Shown: in pieces, positions 24,323 through 32,775 of the stretch
How positions within the stretch are numbered: position 1 is the first letter of the stretch
Layout of the letters: each line of letters begins with the position of its first letter
Source of the DNA: Kytococcus schroeteri
GTDB lineage: Bacteria; Actinomycetota; Actinomycetes; Actinomycetales; Dermatophilaceae
Assembly: GCF_042433515.1 (NCBI RefSeq)
Contig: NZ_JBHLVH010000019.1
Coordinates: 62,001 to 126,000, forward strand
Direction of reading: 5' to 3'
Length of the DNA stretch: 64,000 nucleotides
Program-made: the position numbers and the translations under genes
The notes under the pieces: model-generated
What the model saw: only the letters and a program-made list of their open reading frames with translations
What the model was told of the DNA's origin: nothing
The model's database searches: none

Positions 24323-25008
24323 AGGATCTCCTGCGCGGTGGCCAGGGCGTTGAGCGCCGAGGCGGCCAGGGCCGACCCGCCCCGGCGACCGTGGACGGTG
24401 AGCCACGGCACCTGGCCGCCGGGCAGGTCGGCGTCGTCCAGGCGGTGGGCGGCCAGGGCCTCCTTGGACTCCGCCGCACCGACGAATCCCACCGGCATCC
24501 CGACGATCGCCGCCGGCCGCGGGGCCCCGGCGTGGAGCATCTCCAGCAGGTGGAACAGCGCCGTGGGTGCGTTGCCGATGGCCACCACCGCCCCCTCCAG
24601 GTCCGGCTCCCACAGCGACACCGCGGCGGCCGAGCGGGTGGTGCCCCACGCCTCGGCCAGGCCGGCGGTGCGGTCGTCGCGCAGCAGGCAGCGCACGGCG
24701 TTGTCCGCCGGCAGACGAGCGGGGGTGATGCCGGCGGCCAGCATCCGCGAGTCGGTGAGGATCGGCGCCCCGGCCTCCAGCGCGCCGCGGGCTGCGGCGA
24801 CCACGTCGGGGTGCCCGGCCACCACCGCCGGCAGGGAGGTGTCGCCTGCCGCGTGCACCATCCGCACCGCCACGGGGTGCAGCGCCTCGGGCAGGTGGGT
24901 CAGGTCGGTCTCGCGCCGGATGGTGGCGAAGGACTCGCGGTAGATGGCCCGCCCGTCGGTCTCGTACGGGTAGGTGCGGGGCGGGGCGAGGGGCTCAGCC
25001 TCGGTCAT
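24319..25008 (-). CDS. cobH: Precorrin-8X methylmutase
   Basis: CobH moves the C11 methyl to C12, producing hydrogenobyrinic acid. The 229-residue protein contains the catalytic histidine His52 in VRMVHAAGDTS. PILTDSRMLAAGI and VAIGNAPTALFHLLEML lie in the substrate pocket, followed by MPVGFVGAAESKEAL. Together they are diagnostic for CobH/CbiC. Its start overlaps the cobG 3' end by 14 nt, and its stop overlaps the cobIJ start by 4 nt. Confidence 0.95.
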   Translation of the reverse strand: MTEAEPLAPPRTYPYETDGRAIYRESFATIRRETDLTHLPEALHPVAVRMVHAAGDTSLPAVVAGHPDVVAAARGALEAGAPILTDSRMLAAGITPARLPADNAVRCLLRDDRTAGLAEAWGTTRSAAAVSLWEPDLEGAVVAIGNAPTALFHLLEMLHAGAPRPAAIVGMPVGFVGAAESKEALAAHRLDDADLPGGQVPWLTVHGRRGGSALAASALNALATAQEIL

Positions 25009-26101
25009 CGAGGGCCTCCAGGACGTCGTCGGGGGAGGTGGGCAGCACCACCCGGGCGCCGGGCGGACGGCCGCAGGCGCGCGCACATCCCACCACGTGC
25101 ACCGTCGGGCCGGTGGCGGAGGTGGCGGTGCCCGCCGCTGCACGGGCCCAGGTGAGGGTGGGCACGTCGGTGCGCGTGCAGTGCGGTGCGCCGATGCAGG
25201 CGGTGGTGCGGGCCAGGGCGTCCTCGGGGGTGGTGAGCAGGCCGGTGGCCGCCAGCGCCGGCTCGCTGCCGGGGGCGGCGTCGCGCAGCACGAGGGCGCG
25301 GGTGGGGGTGACGACGAGGTCGGTGCAGGCGGCGGCCACGGCCTCGGCCTGGGTGGGGGTGAGCAGGCCGAGGGGGACGGCGACGACGAGTTCGCGGCCG
25401 TCCGGGGTGCGGCCTGGGGTGGGCGTCGGCGCGGGTCGCAGGGTCGCCCCGGGCGCGGGCCCCCAGCCGGCGAGGACGGGGGAGTCCTCGGGCAGGTCGC
25501 GCAGGTTCCACGCGCCCGCGCTGGGACGGTGGGCCAGGAAGCGGAGCATGAGGTCCGCCACCGCGGCGGGCAGGTCGTTGCGCGTGCACGGGCGGGCACG
25601 GCCGGCGGCCAGCAGCGTGCCGTGGGTGGCGCCGTCGGCGTCGGGGCGCCACGCGACGTCGAAGGGCAGGTCCAGGTGCGTGCCGGCGGCATCGGTCAGC
25701 ACGGTGAGCCACCGTCCGGGCAGCTCGGCCAGGGCGGGCTCGGCCAGGACGGCGGCGTCCACCGCCCCGACGAGACCGTCGAGCGAGCGGTCCGGGGCGG
25801 CCACCAGGGTGCGGGCGCGCTCGTGGGCGTCCGAGGGCAGCAGGCCGAGCTCCCGGACCCCGCGCTCGAGGGCCGGGGGCACCGCATCGGGCAGGCCGCG
25901 CAGCTGCAGCGACCCACGCGAGGTGAGCTGCAGGAAGGGGGCGCCGTGCTGGGCGGCGAGCCGGGCCAGGTGCACGAGGGAGGTGGCCGGGAGGCGCCCT
26001 CCCGTGACGCGCACCCGCACCAGGGGCCCGTCTGCGGCGTGGTGCGGGCGGAGCACGCCCGGGCACCGGTCGGGGGCGTCGTGGGCGTGGGGGGCGGTCA
26101 C
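24995..26101 (-). CDS. cobG: Precorrin-3B synthase
   Basis: CobG is an Fe-S/siroheme-reductase-like monooxygenase that hydroxylates precorrin-3A using oxygen. Its presence identifies the aerobic route. The 368-residue protein keeps the four cluster cysteines: Cys302 and Cys308 (CIGAPHC) and Cys339 and Cys343 (CARAC). The N-terminal ferredoxin-like half includes LTSRGSLQLRGLP. The GTG at 26101 is preceded by TACAGT 7 nt upstream and no ribosome site, consistent with a leaderless mRNA. It heads the unit cobG-cobH-cobIJ. Confidence 0.93.
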   Translation of the reverse strand: MTAPHAHDAPDRCPGVLRPHHAADGPLVRVRVTGGRLPATSLVHLARLAAQHGAPFLQLTSRGSLQLRGLPDAVPPALERGVRELGLLPSDAHERARTLVAAPDRSLDGLVGAVDAAVLAEPALAELPGRWLTVLTDAAGTHLDLPFDVAWRPDADGATHGTLLAAGRARPCTRNDLPAAVADLMLRFLAHRPSAGAWNLRDLPEDSPVLAGWGPAPGATLRPAPTPTPGRTPDGRELVVAVPLGLLTPTQAEAVAAACTDLVVTPTRALVLRDAAPGSEPALAATGLLTTPEDALARTTACIGAPHCTRTDVPTLTWARAAAGTATSATGPTVHVVGCARACGRPPGARVVLPTSPDDVLEALDDRG

Positions 26102-26108
26102 GCGCGGC

Positions 26109-26114
26109 ACTGTA
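26109..26114 (-). promoter_or_regulatory. Probable -10 box of the cobG unit
   Basis: On the reverse strand TACAGT ends 7 nt before the cobG GTG. It coincides with the 5' edge of the plus-strand nucleotidyltransferase remnant. Confidence 0.5.
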
Positions 26115-26384
26115 GACGAGGCGGCTCGGGCTGCCCGGGCCGCGTTCGTGGCCCCGGTCCGCGCTGCCTCGGCCGGAGGCACGACCCAGACCGGGATCGC
26201 GCGCCAGACCGGGCGGGGCCAGCCGGAGATCTCCCGCATCCTGCGATTCCACGGCACGAGCGAGGGGGACCGCGTGCTCCGCCGGCACGCCGCCGTTCTG
26301 GCGCGTCCGGTGGGCCTCGTGCCCGAACCCGCCCTCCATCCCCTCATGGAGGAGCGCGTGCTCGCCGAGGCAGTGCCCCTCTGA
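26112..26384 (+). pseudogene. Remnant of an HTH-nucleotidyltransferase gene (internal deletion)
   Basis: The frame reads VDEAARAARAAFVAPVRA, then a helix-turn-helix stretch TQTGIARQTGRGQPEISRIL, then jumps to VPEPALHPLMEERVLAEAVPL. From memory, the first and last parts resemble the ends of the HTH plus minimal nucleotidyltransferase proteins common in actinobacteria. The central catalytic GS...SDxDL region is absent. No start codon precedes the first residues; the only in-frame candidate is a GTG at 26148, which would give 78 residues. I read it as a decayed gene with an in-frame internal deletion. A short functional DNA-binding protein cannot be excluded. Confidence 0.5.
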
Positions 26385-26488
26385 ACCTCTGACTGACCGC
26401 TCAGATGACCTCCCGGTCGCCGGGATACGCTGCGGCCGGCCCAGCGTGGCCCGAGCCATATCCGCGTCCCCGAGCCCGAGGAGCCCCC

Positions 26489-29400
26489 GTGACCCGCATC
26501 GCCCTGGTGTCGACCTCCGACACCGACCTCCTGAGCGCCCGCGCCAGTGGCGCCGACTACGCGGTGGTCAACCCGGCGCGCACGGACCCGGCGACCGCGG
26601 TCCACGGGGCCGACGTGGTGGTGGTGCGCCTGCTCGGCGCCCCCCAGGACCTGCCCGACCTGTGGCCCGGCATGCAGGCCACGGTCGATGCGGGCACGCC
26701 CGTCGTGGTGCTCGGCGGCGAGCAGGCCCCCAACGCCGCCCTCATGGAGCTCTCCACCACCCCGGCCGGCGTCGCGTCCACCGCGCACGGCTACTTGGCC
26801 GAGGGCGGACCGACCAACCTGGCCTCGCTGCACGCCTTCCTGGGCGACACGCTCCTGCTCACCGGCGAGGGCTTCGACCCCGTGGTGCCCACCCCGGCCT
26901 GGGGCGTCGCCGAGCGCCCGGGCGCCACGCCCACCGAGGGCGGCCCCCGCATCGGCATCCTCTACTACCGGGCCCAGCACGTGGCCGGCAACACCGCGTA
27001 CGTGCACGCCCTGGCCGATGCCGTGGACGCCGCCGGGGGCGCCGGTGAGCCGGTGTTCGTCTCCTCCCTGCGCGACGCCGAGACCGAGCTGCTGGAGCAC
27101 CTGCGCCGCTACGACGGTCTGGTGACCACAGTGCTGGCCGCCGGCGGCACCCGGGCCGCGGACGCCTCCGCCGGGGGCGCCGAGGACGCCTGGGACGTGG
27201 CCGACCTGGCCGCCCTGGACGTGCCGATCGTGCAGGGCCTGTGCCTCACGTGGAGCCGCGCCGAGTGGGAGGCCTCCGACGACGGCCTCTCACCCATGGA
27301 CGTGGCCACCCAGGTGGCGGTGCCCGAGTTCGACGGGCGCATCATCTCGGTGCCGTTCAGCTTCAAGGAGCTCGACGCCGACGGGCTGCCCACCTACGTG
27401 GCCGACCCCGAGCGCGCCGCCCGCGTGGCCGGCACCGTGGTCAACCACGCCCGCCTGCGCACCGTCCCGCCGGCTGAGCGGCGCATCGCCGTGGTGCTCT
27501 CGGCGTACCCCACCAAGCACTCGCGCATCGGCAACGCGGTGGGCCTGGACACGCCCGTCTCCACCATCCGCCTGCTGCGCGCGATGCGGGAGGCCGGGTA
27601 CGACCTCGGCGCGCCCGGCGAGGTGCCGGGCCTGGACGGCGTGGAGCCGGTGGAGGGCGAGCACCCGGACACCACCGCGGGCAACGCGCTCATCCACGCC
27701 CTCATCGCCGCCGGCGGGCAGGATCCCGAGTGGCTCACCGACGCGCAGCTGGGCGACGCGCACGTGCGCATCCCCGCGGCCACCTACCGGCGGTGGCTCG
27801 AGGCGCTGCCCGCTGAGCTCACCGACGCGATGACCGAGCACTGGGGGCAGGCGCCGGGCGAGCTGTTCGTCGACTTCTCCCGCGACCCCGAGGGCGAGAT
27901 CGTCACTGCCGCGATCCGCGCCGGCAACGTGGTGCTGCTCGTGCAGCCGCCGCGCGGCTTCGGGGAGAACCCCATCGCGATCTACCACGACCCGGACCTG
28001 CCGCCCACCCACCACTACCTGGCCACCTACCGCTGGGTGGCCGAGGAGTTCGGTGCCCACGCCGTGGTGCACGTGGGCAAGCACGGCAATCTCGAGTGGT
28101 TGCCGGGCAAGTCCCTGGGCATGTCCGCGGCCTGCGGCACCGACGCCGCGCTGGGCTCGCTGCCGCTGGTCTACCCCTTCCTCGTGAACGACCCGGGCGA
28201 GGGCACCGAGGCCAAGCGGCGCGCCCACGCCACGATCGTGGACCACCTCATCCCGCCGATGGCCCGCGCCGAGAGCTACGGCGACATCACCCGCCTGGAG
28301 CAGCTCCTCGACGAGTACGGCACCGTCTCGGTGATGGACCCGGCCAAGGCGCCCGCCCTGCAGACCGAGATCTGGACCCTCATCCGCGCCGCCGAGCTGC
28401 ACCACGACCTCGGCCTGGAGGACATGCCGGGCGAGGACGACTTCGACGACTTCGTCATGCACGTGGACGGGTGGCTCTGCGAGATCAAGGACGTGCAGAT
28501 CCGTGACGGGCTCCACGTGCTCGGCCAGGCGCCCGCCGGTGAGCAGCTGGTGGACCTCGTGACCGCGGTGCTGCGCTCGCCGCAGATGTTCGGTGGGCAG
28601 CGCGGCGGCATCCCCGGGCTGCGCACCGCGCTGGGGCTCGTGGAGGGCTCGGACGACCGCGTGGCCACCGACCGCGCCGAGGAGCGCGCGCGGGCCCTGG
28701 TGGCCGCGCTCGCCGGGGCCAGGTGGCGGGCCGATGCCGTGCCCGGCCTCGTGGACGGGCTGCTGGCCGAGCTGGCCGAGGGCGAGCGGGCCGGTGACGC
28801 CGCCGCGGTGGATCGCGAGGGTGTGGTGGCCGCCCTGCAGTTCGCCTGCACCCAGGTGGTGCCGCGCCTGGTACAGACGCCGCACGAGATGGACGCCGTG
28901 CTCCACGCCCTGGACGGCGGGTACACCCCGGCCGGGCCCAGCGGCTCGCCCCTGCGCGGGCTGGTCAACGTGCTGCCCACGGGCCGCAACTTCTACTCGG
29001 TGGACCCCAAGGCCATCCCCAGCCAACTGGCCTACCAGACGGGTACGGCCATGGCCACCTCGCTGGTGGAGCGGGCGCTGGCGGACTCCGGGGAGTACCC
29101 CGAGTCGGTGGGGCTCTCGGCCTGGGGCACCTCGGCCATGCGCACCTCGGGCGACGACATCGGCGAGGTGCTCGCGCTCCTCGGCGTCACGCCGGTGTGG
29201 GACGAGCAGTCCCGTCGCGTGGTGGGGCTGGAGCCCATCGGCCTGGAGGAGCTGGGGCGCCCCCGCATCGACGTCACGGTGCGCATCTCGGGCTTCTTCC
29301 GCGACGCCTTCCCGCACGTCATCGACCTGCTGGACGACGCGGTGGCCCTGGTGGTGGACCTCGACGAGCCCGAGGAGATGAACTTCCCCCGCAAGCACGC

Positions 29401-30160
29401 CCTGGCCGACCTCGCCGAGCACGGCGACGCCCGGCGCGCGAGGACGCGCGTGTTCGGCTCCAAGCCGGGCACCTACGGCGCCGGCCTGCTGCAGGTGATG
29501 GAGTCCGGCACCTGGCGGGACGACGCCGACCTGGCCGAGGTGTACACCACCTGGGGCGGGTACGCCTACGGCCGTGACCTGGACGGCGCCCCGGCGCGCG
29601 AGGACATGGAGCGCAACTACCGCCGCATCACCGTGGCGGCCAAGAACGTGGACAACCGCGAGAGCGACATCCTCGACTCCGACGACTACTTCCAGTACCA
29701 CGGCGGCATGGTGGCCACCGTGCGGGCGCTCACCGGCACGGCACCGGCCGCGTACGTGGGTGACTCCACCTCGCCGGACGTGGTGCGCACCCGCACCCTG
29801 GCCGAGGAGACCTCCCGCATCTTCCGGGCCCGCGTGGTCAACCCGCGGTGGATCTCCGCCATGCAGCGCCACGGCTACAAGGGCGCCTTCGAGCTGGCCG
29901 CCACCGTGGACTACCTCGTGGGCTTCGACGCCACGAGCCACGTGGTGCCGGACTGGATGTACGAGCAGACCGCCCGCTCCTACGTGCTCGACGAGGAGAA
30001 CCGCGCCTTCATGACCCACGCCAACCCCTGGGCGCTGCGCGGCATCATCGAGAAGCTGCACGAGGCCGCCGAGCGTGGCCTGTGGGAGGAGCCGGTCGCC
30101 GAGCTCCTGCAGCAGATGCAGCAGGTGTACCTCGACGTCGAGGGCGACCTGGAGGAGTGA
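26489..30160 (+). CDS. cobN: Cobaltochelatase large subunit CobN
   Basis: CobN is the ATP-dependent chelatase subunit that binds hydrogenobyrinic acid a,c-diamide and cobalt. The 1223-residue length is typical. Family segments include YPTKHSRIGNAVGLDTP, VHVGKHGNLEWLPGKSLG, GGIPGLRTALGL-related text and GRNFYSVDPKAIPS. RDAFPHVIDLLDDAV and the C-terminal HGGMVATVRALTG are also present. GAGGAG at 26478-26483 is 5 nt before the GTG. TACGCT at 26426-26431 may be a -10 box. Its partner is the fused AAA/VWA protein at 18440. The stop overlaps the bluB-cobT ATG (TGATG). Confidence 0.96.
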   Translation: MTRIALVSTSDTDLLSARASGADYAVVNPARTDPATAVHGADVVVVRLLGAPQDLPDLWPGMQATVDAGTPVVVLGGEQAPNAALMELSTTPAGVASTAHGYLAEGGPTNLASLHAFLGDTLLLTGEGFDPVVPTPAWGVAERPGATPTEGGPRIGILYYRAQHVAGNTAYVHALADAVDAAGGAGEPVFVSSLRDAETELLEHLRRYDGLVTTVLAAGGTRAADASAGGAEDAWDVADLAALDVPIVQGLCLTWSRAEWEASDDGLSPMDVATQVAVPEFDGRIISVPFSFKELDADGLPTYVADPERAARVAGTVVNHARLRTVPPAERRIAVVLSAYPTKHSRIGNAVGLDTPVSTIRLLRAMREAGYDLGAPGEVPGLDGVEPVEGEHPDTTAGNALIHALIAAGGQDPEWLTDAQLGDAHVRIPAATYRRWLEALPAELTDAMTEHWGQAPGELFVDFSRDPEGEIVTAAIRAGNVVLLVQPPRGFGENPIAIYHDPDLPPTHHYLATYRWVAEEFGAHAVVHVGKHGNLEWLPGKSLGMSAACGTDAALGSLPLVYPFLVNDPGEGTEAKRRAHATIVDHLIPPMARAESYGDITRLEQLLDEYGTVSVMDPAKAPALQTEIWTLIRAAELHHDLGLEDMPGEDDFDDFVMHVDGWLCEIKDVQIRDGLHVLGQAPAGEQLVDLVTAVLRSPQMFGGQRGGIPGLRTALGLVEGSDDRVATDRAEERARALVAALAGARWRADAVPGLVDGLLAELAEGERAGDAAAVDREGVVAALQFACTQVVPRLVQTPHEMDAVLHALDGGYTPAGPSGSPLRGLVNVLPTGRNFYSVDPKAIPSQLAYQTGTAMATSLVERALADSGEYPESVGLSAWGTSAMRTSGDDIGEVLALLGVTPVWDEQSRRVVGLEPIGLEELGRPRIDVTVRISGFFRDAFPHVIDLLDDAVALVVDLDEPEEMNFPRKHALADLAEHGDARRARTRVFGSKPGTYGAGLLQVMESGTWRDDADLAEVYTTWGGYAYGRDLDGAPAREDMERNYRRITVAAKNVDNRESDILDSDDYFQYHGGMVATVRALTGTAPAAYVGDSTSPDVVRTRTLAEETSRIFRARVVNPRWISAMQRHGYKGAFELAATVDYLVGFDATSHVVPDWMYEQTARSYVLDEENRAFMTHANPWALRGIIEKLHEAAERGLWEEPVAELLQQMQQVYLDVEGDLEE

Positions 30161-31971
30161 TGGAACCACCCCGCCCCACTCCCCGCATCGGGGACCCCAG
30201 CTCCGCGGCGCAGCGGGCCGCCGACCCCTCCGGCTGGTCGATGGGGGAGCAGGTGCGCGCCGCGCTGGAGGACGTGCTGGGCGCCCGGCGTGACATCCGT
30301 CGGTTCCGCCCCGACCCGGTGCCCGAGGAGCTGGTGCGCGAGGTGCTCGCCGCCGGGCACGCAGCGCCGTCGGTGGGGCACTCCCAGCCGTGGCGCTTCG
30401 TGGTGGTCCGCGACCCGGCCACCCGCGACCGGGCGGCGCACCTCGCAGACGCGGCGCGCGTGGCCCAGGCGGACCTGCTCGTGCCCGAGCGGGCGGCGCG
30501 GCTGCTGGACCTCAAGCTCGAGGGGCTGCGGGAGGCCCCGGTGGGCGTGGTGGTGGCCTGTGACCGCCGCACCCCGGCCGCCGGCGTGCTGGGGCGTGCC
30601 ACCTTCCCGGACACCGACCTGTGGTCGTGCGCGTGCGCCATCCAGAACATGTGGCTGACCGCCCGGGCGCTGGGGCTGGGCATGGGGTGGGTGACCCTCT
30701 TCGAGCCGGCGGACCTGGCGGGTCTGCTCCACCTGCCCGAGGGCGTGGAGACGCTGGGCTGGTTGTGCCTGGGCTGGCCGGACGAGCGGCCGCCGGAGCC
30801 GGGGCTGCAGCGGGCGGCGTGGTCGCGCAAGGCGCCTCTGGAGGACGTCGTGCTCTCCGAGCGGTGGCCCCAGGAGGGGGACGCCGCCCCGGACGCTCCG
30901 GTCTCGCACCTGCGCGGGCCGGCGGCCGACCGTCTCGTGGGCTCCACCGACGCCGCCGACCGCCTGCTGGCACCTCCGGAGGCGCTGGGGGTGCTCGACC
31001 GGGTGGCCAGCCGGGTCGCCGCGCTGGCGGGCCCCGGGATCGCCGGGGGCACGCTCGTGCTGGCCGGGGCCGACCACCCGGTGACCGCCCACGACGTCTC
31101 GGCCTACGCCACGCGGGTCACGTACGACGTGCTCACCGCCGCGGTGGCCGGCGGGTCGCTCGGGGCGGCACACGCGCGCGCTGCGGGGCTGGAGGTCCTC
31201 GTCGTCGATGCCGGCTGCGCCACCGAGGTGCGCGGGGCCACGGCCGCCCGCCCAAGGGGGCCGCAGGGCGACCTGGTGTCCGCCGACGCCCTCACCGAGG
31301 CCGACGTGGACGCGCTCCTGGAGGCCGGTCGGGTGCTGGGGCGGGACGCCGCGCTGAGCGGTGGGCCCGTAGGTCCGGGGCTCGTCGTGCTCGGCGAGGT
31401 GGGCGTCGGAAACACCACCGTGGCCGCCGCCCTCGCCGGGGCCCTCCTGGGGCTGGAGCCTGCGGAGGCCGGCGAACTCGTGGGGCTGGGGGCGGGGTCC
31501 GACGACGCGATGGTCGCCCGCAAGCGCGCCGTGGTGGCCGCGGCCCTGGAGCGCACCGGTGCGTCGCCCGGGGACGCAGCGGGTGCCCGGCGGGCCCTGG
31601 CGGCCGTCGGCGGGCCGGAGGTCGCGGTGCTCACCGGGGTCGCCCTCGGGGCGGTGGAGGCCGGTGCACCCGTGGTGCTCGATGGGCTGGCCACCTGCGT
31701 GGGGGCCCTGGCCGCGACCCGCATCGAGCCGGCCGTGCAGGCACACCTGGTGGCCGGGCAGCGCTCCCGGGAGGTGGCCCACCCCCGGGTGCTCCGCGCA
31801 CTCGGGCTGGAGCCCCTGCTGAGCCTGCGCCTGCGGGCCGGCGAGGGGGTGGGGGCCTGCCTCGCCGCCGGGATGGTGCTGGCCACCCTCTCCGCGCGCC
31901 GGGAGACCGTCCGCACGGCCGAGGACGCGCCGGGGCAGGACGCGCTGAGGGAGGACACGGCGGGGGAGTGA
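30160..31971 (+). CDS. Fused 5,6-dimethylbenzimidazole synthase (BluB) and CobT phosphoribosyltransferase
   Basis: The 603-residue protein couples formation of the lower ligand base with its activation. Residues 1 to about 240 are BluB, which fragments FMNH2 to DMB: RRDIRRFRPDPVPEE, HAAPSVGHSQPWRF, LWSCACAIQNMWLTARALGLG. Residues from about 255 are CobT, nicotinate-nucleotide:DMB phosphoribosyltransferase. It has ADHPVTAHDVSAY, LGEVGVGNTT, VLDGLATCVGAL, and the general-base glutamate Glu562 in RAGEGVGA. GGAGG precedes the ATG by 4 nt, and the start overlaps cobN. The fusion would give alpha-ribazole phosphate; a dedicated alpha-ribazole phosphatase is not obvious nearby. Confidence 0.93.
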   Translation: MEPPRPTPRIGDPSSAAQRAADPSGWSMGEQVRAALEDVLGARRDIRRFRPDPVPEELVREVLAAGHAAPSVGHSQPWRFVVVRDPATRDRAAHLADAARVAQADLLVPERAARLLDLKLEGLREAPVGVVVACDRRTPAAGVLGRATFPDTDLWSCACAIQNMWLTARALGLGMGWVTLFEPADLAGLLHLPEGVETLGWLCLGWPDERPPEPGLQRAAWSRKAPLEDVVLSERWPQEGDAAPDAPVSHLRGPAADRLVGSTDAADRLLAPPEALGVLDRVASRVAALAGPGIAGGTLVLAGADHPVTAHDVSAYATRVTYDVLTAAVAGGSLGAAHARAAGLEVLVVDAGCATEVRGATAARPRGPQGDLVSADALTEADVDALLEAGRVLGRDAALSGGPVGPGLVVLGEVGVGNTTVAAALAGALLGLEPAEAGELVGLGAGSDDAMVARKRAVVAAALERTGASPGDAAGARRALAAVGGPEVAVLTGVALGAVEAGAPVVLDGLATCVGALAATRIEPAVQAHLVAGQRSREVAHPRVLRALGLEPLLSLRLRAGEGVGACLAAGMVLATLSARRETVRTAEDAPGQDALREDTAGE

Positions 31972-31974
31972 GGT

Positions 31975-31989
31975 CGGCCCAGCGGGCCG
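31975..31989. terminator. Short hairpin between convergent bluB-cobT and cobF
   Basis: CGGCCC and GGGCCG pair around a 3-nt loop in the 24-nt interval between the two stops. It is short, so its activity is uncertain. Confidence 0.4.
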
Positions 31990-31995
31990 GGGCCG

Positions 31996-32775
31996 TCAGT
32001 CCACCGGGCCGGCGCCGAGCGCGTACACGTCCATGACCCAGCCGTGCTGCTCGCGCAGGGCGGCACGGACCGCTGCCACCTCGTCGACCACCTCGGCCAG
32101 CCGGCCCGCCCGGAGCTCCTGCTGGGGGAGCCCCAGACAGGCGCCCCAGTGCAGGCTCAGGTCGGGGGCGCGGTCCACCAGCTCGCGGCAGGTCAGGTGG
32201 CCGTCGAGCATCACCACCGTGGGGCCCAGGTCGGGTGTCCACTCGGACAGCAGGCGCCGCCCCGTGGTCACGTGCACCGGTTCGCCGATGCCGTGCAGCA
32301 CCGTGCCGTGCGCGGCGGCGAGGGCCTGAAAGGCGGTGATGCCCGGGATCACCCTCAGGTCGAGGGTCAGGGTCTGGGCGACCTGGTGCAGCACCCGGAG
32401 CGTCGAGTCGTAGAACGCCGGGTCGCCCCACACCAGGAAGCCGACCACGGCTCCCTCGGGTAGCGCAGCGAGCTGCTCGCCCCACGCCCGGGCGCGGGCA
32501 TCGTGCCAGGCCTCGACGCCCCGGGTGTAGGCGGCGCCCCGGCGCGGCGCATCGGCTCCGCGCTCGGGGTCCGCGATCGCGACCACCCGGTAGCTGCCCT
32601 CGGCCAGGTGCGTGCGGCACAGCGCCTCCCGGGCGGCCAGCAGGTCGCTGGCCGCGCCGCCTTTGTCGGCCACGAGGAAAACGTCCACCTCCCGCATCGC
32701 GGCGACGGCCTGGAGGGTGAGGTGCCCGGGGTCCCCGGCCCCGATGCCAATGACGTGCACCCGCCGGGCGTTCAC
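31996..32775 (-). CDS. cobF: Precorrin-6A synthase (deacetylating)
   Basis: CobF methylates C1 and removes the acetyl group of precorrin-5, an aerobic-pathway enzyme. The 259-residue protein has the methylase start RVHVIGIGAGDPGHLTLQA. FLVADKGGAASDL, FLVWGDPAFYDSTLRVL and VIPGITAFQALAAAHG are characteristic CobF features. The GTG at 32775 overlaps the cobQ stop by 4 nt. It converges with the bluB-cobT fusion. Confidence 0.94.
   Translation of the reverse strand: MNARRVHVIGIGAGDPGHLTLQAVAAMREVDVFLVADKGGAASDLLAAREALCRTHLAEGSYRVVAIADPERGADAPRRGAAYTRGVEAWHDARARAWGEQLAALPEGAVVGFLVWGDPAFYDSTLRVLHQVAQTLTLDLRVIPGITAFQALAAAHGTVLHGIGEPVHVTTGRRLLSEWTPDLGPTVVMLDGHLTCRELVDRAPDLSLHWGACLGLPQQELRAGRLAEVVDEVAAVRAALREQHGWVMDVYALGAGPVD

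Noticed and set aside
26102..26488. Possible second cobalamin riboswitch before cobG or cobN
   Set aside because: A GCACTGT string occurs near 26108, but the GGTGAGAGTCC core and the GCCACTG box are absent on both strands.
27290..30169. 959-codon open frame antisense to cobN
   Set aside because: It mirrors codon bias of cobN and has no recognisable domain or ribosome site.
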